DNA of 64,000 nt. Source: Ailurus styani. Lineage: Eukaryota > Chordata > Mammalia > Carnivora > Ailuridae. The notes under the pieces are model-generated. The model made no database searches. It was given only the letters and a program-made list of their open reading frames with translations, and was not told the DNA's origin. Each line of letters begins with the position of its first letter. Position 1 is the stretch's first letter. The position numbers and the translations under genes were made by a program. The stretch spans positions 6,933,695 through 6,997,694 of the forward strand of contig LNAC01000035.1 in assembly GCA_002007465.1 (NCBI GenBank), given 5' to 3'. This document shows, one piece after another, positions 35,008-48,439 of the stretch.

Positions 35008-35208
35008 TTATTTAAACTTATTTATTTGAAAGAGAGAGAGAAAGAGAGATTGAGAATGAGGGGCAGAGAGAAAGGGAGAGAGAATCCTCAAGCAGACTCC
35101 CTGCTGAGTGTGGAGGCCAATGCCGGGCTTGATCGTATGACCCCAAGATCACGACCTGAGCCGAAATCAAGAACCTGATGCCCAACCAACTGAGCCACCC
35201 AGGAGCCC
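35008..35208 (-). mobile_element. Can-SINE
   Basis: The minus strand carries CTGGGTGGCTCAGTTGG, a diverged GGGGTCATACGATCAAGCCC region and a CT-rich 3' part. Similar flanks (CCTCTTTTGCTTTT and CCTCTTGTGCTTTT) mark the target-site duplication. Confidence 0.95.
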
Positions 35209-35619
35209 TCTTGTGCTTTTCTAACAAGGCAGCTCATTGGCCAGTCTGGGTCTCAGTCCAGCCAAGAAGAGGTGATACTGCCTGCAACATGCACACAATG
35301 TCCGGGAAGACAGTTTCAACAAAATCACCACCCTCTCTTCTGACATTTGCAAGGACACCCTCCAGTCTGACCCAGGGGCTCTCTGCCAGTCCACCTTCCC
35401 TGGCTTTCCAGGCAACTCCCCCGGGAGCTGAGTCAGATGGAGAGAACAGGCTGTGTCCCTTTCTGTCCGGGAGATGCCGCGGGGCTGGTGGGCTGGGAAG
35501 AATGGCTTCAGTGGGATCACTGAGAATGGGGCCACCAGGGCTCTGAGTTGCTGGAGATGCCCCATCTTACCTTTTTCTCTTCAAAGGCTGAGCCCCTGAC
35601 TCTGGTCTCCATCCCAGGA

Positions 35620-35845
35620 GTATTGTGCCTACTGTGAGCCAGGCAGTAGCTTACATGTCCAGCCCTTGCAGCATGCTGTTTAGGCTGGTATGATGAGCTC
35701 CATTTTTCAGATGTGGAAGGAAACCAAGACTCAGAAGTAGGTAAATATGCTTTAACAACTATTAAAAGGTGGATCAGGGTTTTGAGCCCAAATCTGTCTG
35801 ACACCAGGCTTTCTGTCTCCCCAGTTAGATGCCAAGATACACAGA
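35620..35845 (-). repeat. MIR
   Basis: TGTGCCTACTGTGAGCCAGG, CTCCATTTTTCAGATGTGGA and GGTTTTGAGCCCAAATCTGT match the complement of MIR. Confidence 0.75.
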
Positions 35846-35999
35846 CCTCTTTCCTATTCTTGGAGGGCACATCTAGCCTTCTCTCCTTCCTTAGCCCAGA
35901 GGAAGAGCCTAGAGACTCAAATGGACAGTGTCAAGCATGAGGCAGATGGAGGAGGGGAGAGATTCTGGCTCCCATGTCTTCCCAGTGGGCTTTCATTCA

Positions 36000-37925
36000 C
36001 TGATTTTCTCCAGAATGGAGAGGCCGGCTGGGTACTGGGCTGGCAATCGCTTGTACTTGTTATAACACATTCCTGATACCTTCCAGGGACACAAAACCCA
36101 GGGTCTTAAACAACTGAGTTTTTAAACCCCAGCTCTGGCCCTGCTCAGTCCTAGCCATCTGAAAAAATCCAGGGGCCTCATGTGTAACTTTAGCAATGGT
36201 GAGAATATTTTCATAGAATTTGAGGGGAAGAAATGGGGCTCTGTGAAGGACACAGCCAACTGACTTGCTCAGAGCAGAGCAAAGAACCACCACCCCCAAG
36301 AAGGATCAGTGAGAGAATACTGGGGCCCTGAGCTGAGTTCAGCGAACTAGAGACAGAAGTACGTTTGTGTAACAGCAGTTCACTCGGTGATGCGTAGATG
36401 GCGGTGATTTGGCTGTGTGTCTGCGTGTGTGTGCACGTGCATGTGTGTTTGTGTATATGTGTGTGCGTAGTGAGGGAGGAATACCAAAAACACTATTGGA
36501 TTGTAACTCTCAGTTCAAACCCAGCTTTTGCTCATGGACAATCACAAAATAAAAATAAAAATGAAAATAGCAATTAACTATAGAGAGAGTACATCTAAAA
36601 TAACTTGGTGATCTCCTGACACGTCAGAGGTTCAGGGTTTGGTGCTCACTATAGCAACAGCCATTTCCTGTTCCAAGCGCGGACTTCTGGGTTCCCAGTG
36701 GCCAGTCACAGACCAGGAAGCTGGAAGCGGCAGGCCCCGATGGACATTCGCGCTGTGTAGGGCTCTGCCTCTCTGGACCCAATGCAGTTGCTTCTGTGCT
36801 CCTCCTATCCCGCCTTTCCTTGTGCCAGTGCAAGGCTGCGAATTGATTATATCCTGCCACATTTTTGGCTTTGAACTGTCCTTTGTTTTATGAAATAATA
36901 TTCTGAGGAGTTGGCACTTTTTTTTTTCTAATGTCCTTACCTGGCAAAATAAAAAATGATCGACCTTCTATTTCCCTAATTGTTTGGAAATTTTACTGGT
37001 CGGTGAAATCCAAACAACTGGAACCCCTAATGAAAGCTCTCCTGTTTGTATCCCACGGCAGGGGGCAGGGGGGAGAAGAGGGGGGAAACTGAGTCAGGAG
37101 CAGCCCATGCCCCCCCTTTCTGAACCCGTGGGAATCTGCTACCTGGGAGAGGAGGTAGTGGATTTTTTTTCCCTCTCAAAGCTGCTTCAGTCTTCTCAAT
37201 AGGGGAAGGGATGCCCAGTTATTCACATTCATCTTTTCTAACAGGATCTGGAGTCTTTCTGTGACTTGGCACAGAACTCAAGAAAACATCCTAAAATCTT
37301 AATGCATGGTGATATAAAGCATCCTCATAAACCAGCAGCATCACATTTTCACAGGAATCCAGGGATCCATAAAGGAGAGGGGCAGGTGAGAGCATGGGTT
37401 CTTTGCACACACGTTCCTAGCCTCCAAGTTTGTTTATCCATAATTACTATGCAAGTATAAATTAGAACAACAAATGCATCCTGCCTGGAAATGGTGACAC
37501 CAACCCTGTAAATAATTATAATTTAATCTTATAGCAAAGGGCTCTGAATGACTCCCCTAACGATTTCCTCTGCTTAATTCCTTCCCCACTGAGTGACTTA
37601 ATAGGAAAAGGAATAGTCTTTCAGATTTGTTTCACTCCAGAAGTTTGGACAACATGTGGATTCACACCTGGGGAGGGGCAGAAGCTATGGGAGACCATTT
37701 GGCCCACGGATAAACAAGTGAGTTGAAGAGGCCTTGGGACTGGAAGAGATGAACCAGCAGGCCGATTCATCTTGGCATCTGTTTATAGAAGGGAAAACTT
37801 GGGAACAACCTCATAAGAGATCTGATGAGTAAACCCTTGTCAGTCTGATGAGGGAATGCCACACAGCTGGGACAACCCTTGACAAACGTAGGGTGCATGA
37901 CGTGATGTGCTGTCATGGCCACGAT
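36000..37925. other. Mostly unique intronic sequence, no gene recognised
   Basis: It includes a GT-rich simple tract (36408-36470) and AT-rich unique parts near 36.86-37.0 and 37.43-37.63 kb. No exon seen. Confidence 0.45.
36408..36470. repeat. Imperfect GT/CA microsatellite
   Basis: Alternating purine-pyrimidine GT units with GCAC and TATA interruptions. Confidence 0.8.
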
Positions 37926-37939
37926 GATGGCCTTTCACG

Positions 37940-38159
37940 TCCGACTAACCTGGAGTCGAATCCTGGCTCTGCTCCTTACTAGCTGTGTGACTTCAAGCAA
38001 GTGACACAACCTCTCTGGACCTCATTTTCCTCACCTGTAAAAGGAGGGAAAGGATGCTACCTACTTCACAGAGTTTCTATAAGGAAGAACTGAAATTATA
38101 GCTTAAGAGCTTAGAACCAGCCTGCGACGAATTGATAACAAATGCTCAATAAATGAGGC

Positions 38160-38160
<1 letters not shown>
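37940..38160 (+). repeat. MIR, near full length
   Basis: GAGTCGAATCCTGGCTCTGC, CTTACTAGCTGTGTGAC, CATTTTCCTCACCTGTAAAA and AAATGCTCAATAAATGAGGC are in MIR order. Confidence 0.95.
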
Positions 38161-40150
<1,990 letters not shown>

Positions 40151-40289
40151 TGCTTTGCTGTGAGCAGGGAAGGACTCAGCCGTCACCTTTATTGCCATGG
40201 TCTCCACTGTGGGAATATGATATTTCTTCCCACAGGACCTTAGGAAGCCTCTGATGTGGGGAAACAAGACAAAAACTCAACACAGCTCC

Positions 40290-40560
40290 CTGGGGCGATG
40301 GTCTGGCCAGACCTCTGCGATCCTCCCTCCTGCCCTTGTCTGCCTGTCAGCTCTGTTCTTGCACCGTGCATGGTCAGTCTGCTGCCCCTCACTCACACCG
40401 CTGCCTCTGCCCAGGATGTTCTCTCTCTAGGGCAACTCTTCTCCTGCTTTGAGGACCGACTCCAATGCCACCTCCCGGGAGAGCCTCATGCCCTCAAGGG
40501 TTTAGTGACTGCTCTCTCCTCTGGGCTCCCACTGTAACGCATCTGACGGTAGGCACGGAC
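40290..40560 (+). repeat. L2 fragment
   Basis: GCCCAGGATGTTCTCTCTC, CTCCAATGCCACCTCCCGGG and GAGAGCCTCATGCCC match the L2 3' region. Confidence 0.6.
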
Positions 40561-40969
40561 TTGGCCCTGTCCGAGTGACCCGTCCATCCGTCTGTCTCCC
40601 ATGCAGGTTCTGAGCTTTCCTCCTCCCACCGCCCAACCTGGAAGTCATGCTGCTCCTGCTGAAACCCCAGCAGCGACTTGATATTCAGAAAAAATGATCC
40701 AGAGAACATGCTCTGACATAGACTAGTTAAGAGGTCTGGGTTCTGGATTATTACAGACTGCAGTCTGAATCCTTTCCCTGCTGCTCACTAGCTGGCTGGT
40801 GTAGGGGAAGTCGTCCAAACTCTAACCCTGTTGTCCTGAAATCTACATGCAAGCAAGCGAGTGCAGTACACTTAGCACGTGTTACAAGAGGCAGGACTAC
40901 ATGATGAAGGACAGAGAAATGCAAAAGCCAGGTTCCAGCGTGTGCCAGAGACTGCCTGGTAACGATAAC

Positions 40970-41215
40970 AAAAGCTCATATTTTTGGAGCACTTACACTA
41001 TACCAGGAATCATTCTAATGATGCTACATCTTTCCTGTAGTCCTTACTTTGACCCTATGAAGTAACATTCCCATTTGCAGGTAAGGAAACCAAGGAACAC
41101 AGAGAGTCAGGCATTTGCCACAGATGACACAGCTCGTAGCGACTGAAGGAGATGGAATTCTAAGCCTGATTCCAGGGACTATGCCCTTAGCCAATGTACT
41201 CTCCCATCTCCCAGG
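40970..41215 (-). repeat. MIR
   Basis: TTGGAGCACTTACACTATAC, ACCCTATGAAGTAACATTCC and CAGGTAAGGAAACCAAGGAA match the complement of MIR. Confidence 0.75.
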
Positions 41216-41274
41216 AATATGGGTCATACTTGGAGGATGTGGATATAGCAGCAAATTATTTTGCTTGGGTGAGT

Positions 41275-42250
41275 CAGTTTGGGAAAGGTTAACAGAGGAG
41301 ATGCCCTTAGAGCTAGGTTTTGAAGGGTGAATAGGAGTCCTCTAGATAGAGAAGAAAGGGAATGGCATTTAAGAAAACAAGGAAATGAATGTCATAAGCA
41401 CAGAAACACAAAGGCACATGGCATGCCTAAGATAAGTGGCTCTGGATGACTTATCACAGAGCAAACCGAGAGGAATGGTGGGTGATTGTACTGGAAATGG
41501 AGAAGGAGCCACGTGACAGAGAACACTGGGCCAAGAAGATTTGGAGGCAGTGGACTGTACTGGAAAGAAAATGGATTGGGGGTCAGGAAGGCCTAGATTT
41601 GAATTCAGCCTCCACCATTCCCCAGCCATGTGACCCCAACTGGGCAATTATTTCTGGCAGCTTCATTTGGCGTCTCCGTATGACGGTTTGCTGGGATAAC
41701 TGGAGGGGGTTGTTAATGGGACAGGGCCTAATGTCAGCCAGGGGCTGGCCCATGTAGATACCCAACAAGTACTAAGTTCTCCTTTTCCTTCCACTTCATC
41801 TTGGGAATCAAATGTAGTGAAGGAATATGATTAAATTTGCATTTCAGAAAGATCACTGGGGCTGTGGCTCAGAGGAGGTCTGAGTCGGGGAGTGGGCACG
41901 ATGCTTTTGGTAGGACATAGTCACCAAAGTCCAGGGGAGGCCAGATGAGATCAGAGCTGAGGCCATGCGGACTACAGGAAGAGCACTGATTTCAGAGAGA
42001 TTCAAGAAGCAGAATCTACAGGCCTTGGCAGTGGGGAGGGATGAGCTCCAGGTCTGGGGCATGAGAATCTGGATGAATGAAAGGTACCACCTGTGGCAGG
42101 GAACCCAGGAGGGGGGGCCTTGTGGTGGGGAAGGCAAGCAGGAGATCGGTTTGGGATTCCAGGGATGAGTGTGTATGAGGGATGTCCTGGTGCAGAAACG
42201 GAGCTGACAGCTGGATATACAGAAGCAGTGTGGGATGGAGGTCAAGGTGA
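41275..42250. repeat. Unnamed old interspersed repeat, copy (possibly composite)
   Basis: AGAGCTAGGTTTTGAAGGGT, GAAAGATCACTGGGGCTGTG and GGGGAGTGGGCACGATGC resemble the old repeat copies elsewhere. A MIR-like core near 41570-41680 interrupts it. Confidence 0.45.
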
Positions 42251-43189
42251 GTTCATTCGGGGGTTCTGAACTATACTTAATGTCATTCTACAGGGTCAAG
42301 GTCTGTTTTGAGAGAATGAGCCTATTTCTAAATGCCCACTCTTGGCATGAAGAGGTTGTTCTAATCGTCAAAGCCTGAATGAGGGGCAGTGGCAGTGGGA
42401 GGAAGAGAAGGAACAGAAGGATTCAGAATCCAGGCAGGGGAGAAGGCAGAGGACACGGTCTCCACCCAGGAGTGGCCAGTGAAGGAGAGGAGGAGGGAAA
42501 GAGGAGGTGGAGGTTTCTAGCAGGGCAGCATTATGACATTGTCTGGGTGAACGGGGACCTGGAGGAGAAGCAGCCCCCACAGACAGCGTGAGCTGGGGGG
42601 CCTGCGAGGCTGGGAGTCAGCAGGACAAAGAGCAACTATGACTCCACGGGAGTGAAGAAGGCCCAGGAAGAGCGACATTTCATGACCAGCAGGCAGAAGC
42701 AAAGGTAGAACGGTCCAGCTCAGGCAGGAGGGGGACTCTGGGTGGGGGGCTGGGGCAAGGGAACAGTGTCAGGAGCGTCAGCCAGCCATGGCCATGCTGG
42801 AGGGAGCAGGTCATGGGGGAAGACGGTGACTCTGCGGCCTCTGCGTGGTTCTGGTCTTAGAAACCAACTGGACATCCTACACTGTTCGCAACCTCAGCCC
42901 AACCAAGCCCACCCTCATGCTCTCCTCCCACTGAACCTGGCCTTCCGGCATTTCTTTCCCAGAGAGTGTCAGCACTACCCACCCAGGGCCTCGTGCCAGA
43001 GGGCTGGGGCCATGGGTGACCTCTCCCACATGCGACACCCAGCCGGAGACCAAATCCCGTCTCTCCCTGTAAGTAGCTCTTGACTGAGTCCGTCATCTGC
43101 CCTGCACCTACTCCACGTGAAGCCACATGACCGTCCAAGTCAACCACAGCCATGAGGCCTCCCTCCTGGTCTTCAAACATCCTTCCTGC

Positions 43190-43760
43190 TCCAGCCCATC
43201 ATTCTTCACACAGAAGTCTGAATGATCCTGGAAACGCAGACCTGAGGACATCCCCCCTCTCTGTAAGAACCTTCAACAACTCCCACTGTCACTCATGATA
43301 TAGACCATTCCATGGCTTATAAAGACGTACAGGGCCTTGCTTCATACCAGTCTTTCCTGACCACCTCCCACCGCCACACTGGCCTCCTTCCAGCTTTTCT
43401 GATGTACCAAGCATCTCCCTGCTTCAGGACCTGGAAAGTGCCAGTTACTCCTTCTGGAACCTTCTTCCCCGCCTTGTTGGGCCTGGCTGGCCTCCCTGCA
43501 GCCTCTAGGTCCCAGCCTAAATGTCACTTCCTCAAGGATCTTTCCAGATACAGAAACTCCTTCCCCCCATCTTATGCTTTCAGAGTGCCACATACTTTCC
43601 CATAATGAATGATCTTCCCAAATTCATTGATGGGTTATGCCATTTATTTAACATCTAGACTACAAACTCCACAAGGGCAGGGGCCGTGTCTGTGGCCAGT
43701 GAGGCCCGGCAGATGGTCACTGCTTGGTCACTGTGGCTGGGTGGTGTGCAACCCCTCATC
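43190..43760 (+). repeat. L2
   Basis: TTCATACCAGTCTTTCCTGA, GTCCCAGCCTAAATGTCACT and ACAAACTCCACAAGGGCAGG are in L2 3' order. Confidence 0.75.
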
Positions 43761-44054
43761 GCCCTGTCTAAGAGCCTTCTGCCATGAGGCTGGGGCTTTG
43801 GGAAGTTTGTTCTTGGTGTGAGTTGTAAGTTTCACCCAAAGAAACGTCTTTTAGAACAACACGCCTCTGCCTCTGGACCCAGAAGTTCGGTAGCAAGACT
43901 TTCTTGCTGGGAAGGAGAAAGGACTGTTGACATCCAGCAAAGGGTTTAAGGGAGCTCAGTGGAGCCTCGGGGCTACTCAGTTCTGAGGAAATGAAAATGC
44001 CCTCAGCACCTACCACTTCTGGCATTTGGCAGGCAATCAGGAAACAGCTGTTGA

Positions 44055-44150
44055 AAAATGAAACAGGATGAGGAAGCTCAGAGAGGTGCAACTTCCCTAA
44101 GGTCACACAGTGGGTGGCCAGTTAGGATCCCAGCTGACTTTCTCTGGCAC
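44055..44150 (-). repeat. MIR fragment
   Basis: GAGGAAGCTCAGAGAGGTGC and CCCTAAGGTCACACAGTGGG match the complement of MIR. Confidence 0.7.
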
Positions 44151-44439
44151 CAGGAATGTGGCCTCTGTCAAGACACCACATGTCCTTGCTTAACAGCAGT
44201 CTGGTAAGCCACTCTGAGATCTTCAAAGCTCCTAACCTTTGTCAGTGATTTCTAGACTGTGCTGGAATTGAGGACTGGAGAGTGTCAGGCCCTCTGCCCA
44301 GAGCTGCCAGTCCACTTTGAAGGTGCCCCTTCCCCGCGTGGTCCCTGCCTCTCGGGGTCCTCCAACACCCTGGTTCCCGGGCGTCCTGCTTTGATTGAAG
44401 ATGCTCTAGAAGTTGTTTGCAGATTCCCTCTCCCTTGAA

Positions 44440-44690
44440 ACAAGCCATCATATTTCATGGTTACAACTTCAAAGCCATAAAACATAACCTTCAGCTGACA
44501 CCACAGTCCTAAAATATTAATTTACACTTTCTCCTTCTCTGGTAATGGGCTTTCTGCTCTCCTGTTAAGTCCTGTATATTCAAGGTGCAGGTGTGCGATG
44601 CCGAGCGCTGCCCTTCCAAGTTTATGACTTTATTTATGATGGACTTTAAGTTCCACCGGAATTTCTTCAATTAACTGCAATTTTAGAGGA
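44440..44690. promoter_or_regulatory. Candidate conserved noncoding block
   Basis: AT-rich unique sequence with AAATATTAATTTACAC, a caudal/HOX-like TTTATGACTTTATTTATG run and TTCAATTAACTGCAATTTTA. Function is inference only. Confidence 0.3.
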
Positions 44691-45254
44691 CTACCCCTCG
44701 GCCCCCTTGGATGTCTTTTAACTCTCCAGGGACTCACAACTTTCAGGTAGGGATGGAGGAACCATCCTCCACCTCCCTTTCTTGCATTTTAGGCCAATGC
44801 CAGTGCAAAATTCTGGACGCTTGCAAGTTTGGGGCCCCTGGCGCTGGGCTTCCGTCCATATCCTCATTCTCCAGGCTACTCTGCCTCTGAGCAAACAAAA
44901 GTCCCCAGAGGCCCTGGGGGAGAAGCTGCATCTGACAGCTCAAGTGTGATGCAGAGGCCAGGGCGCGAGTTCCCTAAAGCTTCGATGTCCCCCCTTTCCC
45001 TTGTGCTGTGTGGCTCAGGGGTCCTGGGGGCCCCAGGGACTTGCTCAACCTCATCAGTCCCCTCTTCTGGGGGTTCAGGGTTCTGCCCCTTTATCCTTGA
45101 CTTGATCAAAGATACCCCTTCTTAAAATTAAGAAATTGTAATTGCCTGAGAGCATCGCTATTTCTCCCCCTCCCCAACCCCGGATGCCTTCCATGGATAT
45201 GGTCCACAAAGGCATCCTTCTGGGGAGAAAACGCAGGCGGGACATAGTATTCAG

Positions 45255-45396
45255 TTATGTAACTCTGTTGAGCCTCTAGTACAGGCCAGGCATTCTGCTA
45301 AATGCTTCGCTGACTTTTTGTTTAATCCTCAAACTGCTTGAAGAGATAGGTATAATATCATCTACATTTTACAGATAAGGAAACTGAGGCTCAGTG
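45255..45396 (-). repeat. MIR, first part (split by two SINEs)
   Basis: CCAGGCATTCTGCTAAATGC and ACAGATAAGGAAACTGAGGC match the complement of MIR. The remainder resumes after the SINE pair. Confidence 0.85.
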
Positions 45397-45588
45397 TTTT
45401 TTTTTTTTTTTAAGATCTTATTTATTTATTTTTTGACAGAGACAGCACAAGCTGCGGGAGTGGCAGGCAGAGAGAGACGCTGGCTCCCCACTGAGCCGGG
45501 AGCCCAACCTGAGGCTCGATCCCACAACCCTGGGATCACAACCTGAGCGGAAGGCAGACGCCCAACAACTGAGCCACCCAGGCACCCC
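45397..45588 (-). mobile_element. Can-SINE
   Basis: The minus strand starts GGGGTGCCTGGGTGGCTCAG and ends in CAAAAAATAAATAAATAAGA and a long A run. It is inserted within a MIR. Confidence 0.95.
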
Positions 45589-45620
45589 AGTGACTCAGTG
45601 GTTTTTAAAACTTGGCCACA

Positions 45621-45812
45621 GGGGCACCTGTGTGGCTCAGTGGGTTAAGCCTCTGCCTTTGGCTCAGGTCATGATCTCGGGGTCCTGGGATCGAGCCCCA
45701 CATCGGGCTCTCTGCTCAGCGGGGAGCCTGCTTCCCCCTCTCCCTCTGCCTGCCTCTCTGCCTACTTGTGATCTCTGTCAAATAAATAAAATTAAAAAAA
45801 AATTAAAAAAAA
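45621..45812 (+). mobile_element. Can-SINE of mustelid-like type, head-on to its neighbour
   Basis: GGGGCACCTGTGTGGCTCAG head, TTAAGCCTCTGCC, GGTCATGATCTCGG, CTACTTGTGATCTCTGTC and a CAAATAAATAAA tail. Target-site duplication resembles CTTGGCCACAG / CTTGCCCACAG. It lies in opposite orientation to the SINE at 45397-45588, 32 bp away. Confidence 0.95.
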
Positions 45813-45900
45813 TCTTGCCCACAGTCATATGGCTACTAACTGTTAGAGTCACACTCGAACCCAGGACGCTCTGACTCCAGATTCATGCCCTTATTTACCT
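45813..45900 (-). repeat. MIR, second part
   Basis: CTTGCCCACAGTCATATGGC and CACACTCGAACCCAGGACGC continue the MIR complement broken at 45396. Confidence 0.85.
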
Positions 45901-46123
45901 ATTTTCAACACTGCACCAGACACGGGCTAGAGCAGCCCCTGGAAGCAGCAGGCCCTGGAGAGGGGTTTTTCTGAGTATGAGAAGCCTCTCCTGCTCCTCC
46001 TCTCCTCTGCCTGAGGGGCCTGAGGTGGGGGCTTTGTGCTGCCTGCCAAGGGCAGGCCAGCTACCCGTACTCAGGTGGAGGTGGGTGAGTGTTGGGTCAG
46101 GCTTCCTCTAAAGAACGAAATCA

Positions 46124-46317
46124 GGGGCACCTGGGTGGCTCAGTTGTTAAGCGTCTGCTTTCGGCTCGGGTCGTGATCCCAGGGTCTTAGGATCGAGCCC
46201 CACATCGCGCTCTCTGCTTGGCAGGAAGCCTGCTTCTCCCTCTCCCACTCCCCCTGCTTGTGTTTCCTCTCTCACTGTGTCTCTCTCTGTCAAATAAATA
46301 AAATTAAAAAAAAAAAG
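46124..46317 (+). mobile_element. Can-SINE
   Basis: Complete element from GGGGCACCTGGGTGGCTCAG to CAAATAAATAAAATTAAAAA. Similar AAAGAACGAAAT and AAAGGAACAAAAAT flanks suggest the target duplication. Confidence 0.95.
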
Positions 46318-46639
46318 GAACAAAAATAGCTGCCCCCCCCAAGCAGCATCTGCCCAGCAGAACCACCTCAGGCCCCTTCCCTGAGGCTTCTCTCCTGCAG
46401 CTCATGGGACAGGCTAGAGAGGAAGGTCCTGGGGGAGCACAGGAGACGAGCAGTGCCTGACCCGGTGGACTCGTCAGGGGATGCACCCCGGAGAGGATCA
46501 AGCTTTCAGGCCCTGGGCCACCAAGCTAGAGCTCTGGAAGCAACAGTGTCACCACGAGTCTTCTTGCCAGGCATCACAGGCCATTGTCCTTGTCTGCAGC
46601 CGACAGTGAAGGTCAGGTTCATGGCTGGTAGACGTGGGG

Positions 46640-46790
46640 CCTGGGCCAGAATCCTGGCTCCGCTGCCCTCGAGCCGTGCGACCGCAGGGAGGTGCCTCAC
46701 CTCTCCGCACCTCAGTTTCCTCATGTGCATTAGTGGATAGCAAGCGCTGAACCTGCTGGGGCTCCTGTGAGGATTCTGTGAGGCTTGCAG
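46640..46790 (+). repeat. MIR
   Basis: CAGAATCCTGGCTCCGCTGC, CACCTCAGTTTCCTCATGTG and CTGTGAGGATTCTGTGAGGC match MIR. It is a CpG-rich copy. Confidence 0.75.
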
Positions 46791-46944
46791 GAGGCAGGGC
46801 AGGGTCTGGTGGAGGGTTCGAGCTCCCAAATGCCAGCCTGCAGTATGGCAGCGGTCCGAGTCATGGCCACTCACTCTCCCCGGGTCATGGCTATGAGCAA
46901 GGCCCTCTGCCGCACGCGCAGTGTTGATCAACTTGAGCCTCACT

Positions 46945-47095
46945 TGCCCCTTGTGAGTTACGCACTGTTATTGGCATTATTTACAGGCGAGCAAACGAGG
47001 GCACAGAGAGGTGGAGTAACTAGCCCAAGGTTGCTCAGCTAGTGGGTAGGCATGGCAAGGCCAGGATTTGAATCCAGGTGATTAGACTCCAGAGC
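46945..47095 (-). repeat. MIR
   Basis: GGGCACAGAGAGGTGGAGTA, GCCCAAGGTTGCTCAGCTAG and GGATTTGAATCCAGGTGATT match the complement of MIR. Confidence 0.85.
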
Positions 47096-47589
47096 ACATT
47101 CTGGGGGGTCCTGCTATAGTGACAGTGATGGCAAAGGTGACTGGAGAAGGGGTGATGATGACCCCAGTGGTAGGAGAGGAACCCCTCCCCTCCTAACCCC
47201 GTGGTTAGGAACAGTATCTGGGAGCCATGGTGCATTCCAAAATCACTCAAGGTCCACACTGGCTGGCATGATATTTGGTACTTTCTACATGTCATGTAGT
47301 GTGATCAGCATGAAGGAGCCCAGCGGGCAGACCCTCTCTGCCACCCGAGGTGCCAACACTGGGTCTCGTCTCTCTCTCCCCACCTCTTCCTGGCTCAGAA
47401 CTTCCCCAGCCACAGAATTAATAGCTGCCCCACCCCCCGGATGTCTCACGGGCATCTCAGACTTTATCTGGATGAAATGAGCTCTCTTGACTCCCCTCAG
47501 GGCACATGCCCCCGACTCCCTGTGCTAGTCATCCCCATCTCGGGTATCGGGTATTGACACCCCCCACCCCTGCCCCACCAGCACTCGAG

Positions 47590-48430
47590 CCTAGGAGTCA
47601 GCCTTGACCCTCTGTTCCACCAAAACCTACATGCATCCCATCAGCAGGGCTGTTGGCTGTGCCCCCAAACCACGGCCCTTCCATCTCTCCCATGGCCACC
47701 TGTGACCCAAATGCAGAGTCTCCAGCCTGCTCGCCTTCAGTACTGCCTCCTAACTGGTCCTCCCAGCTGTATCTCTTGCCGACTACTGTCCTTCTCATTC
47801 TAGCATTCAGGGTGACCTTTGGAAAAAGTTAAGTTCAGCTGCACCACACCTGTGCTTAAAACCCTTCCCTGGCTCCTTCCTGAGCTGAGAACCAAACCCA
47901 AACTTCTTGTCCTGCTTCACCACAACAATCCCTCTCCCCCCATCCCTTCTCCCCGTTCTACTTTGCCACATGGGCCTGGTTTCTGTTTCTCCAATGTGTC
48001 AAACTCTTTCCTGCCTCAGGGCCTTTGCACCTGCTGTTCTTTTGCTGCGAATGCCCTTCCCTGGGTCTTCACATAACAAGCTTCCCTTCTCATTCAGAAC
48101 TCAGTGCAGATATCACCTGCTCAGAGGGGCCTCTCCTGAGAGCTCCAGCCAGAGTAGCCTTCCTACCACGATCTGCCTCATTTCCCTCGTGATCTGAAAT
48201 TTGTGTATTTGATTTTTATCTGTGGTTCGCCTCCCAGCTGCTAAAAGCAAATAAATACTCCATGATCTCATGGAGCCTGGTCAGACTTTTCATCACGGCA
48301 ATATTCTGCATCTAGAATAACAAATGTCTAATAATCAGCAGTCAATAAATAGGGATTGAGTTCCTAACTGGCTGGCACACAGTAGGCACTCATGAAGTTG
48401 TTGAATCCTGAGTGAATGAATGAGTAAGCG
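47590..48430 (+). repeat. L2, long copy
   Basis: A long L2 3' segment with CTTAAAACCCTTCCCTGGCT, TGCCTCAGGGCCTTTGCACC, CACAGTAGGCACTCATGAAG and a GTTGTTGAATCCTGAGTGAA end. Confidence 0.85.
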
Positions 48431-48439
48431 ACCAAGCCC

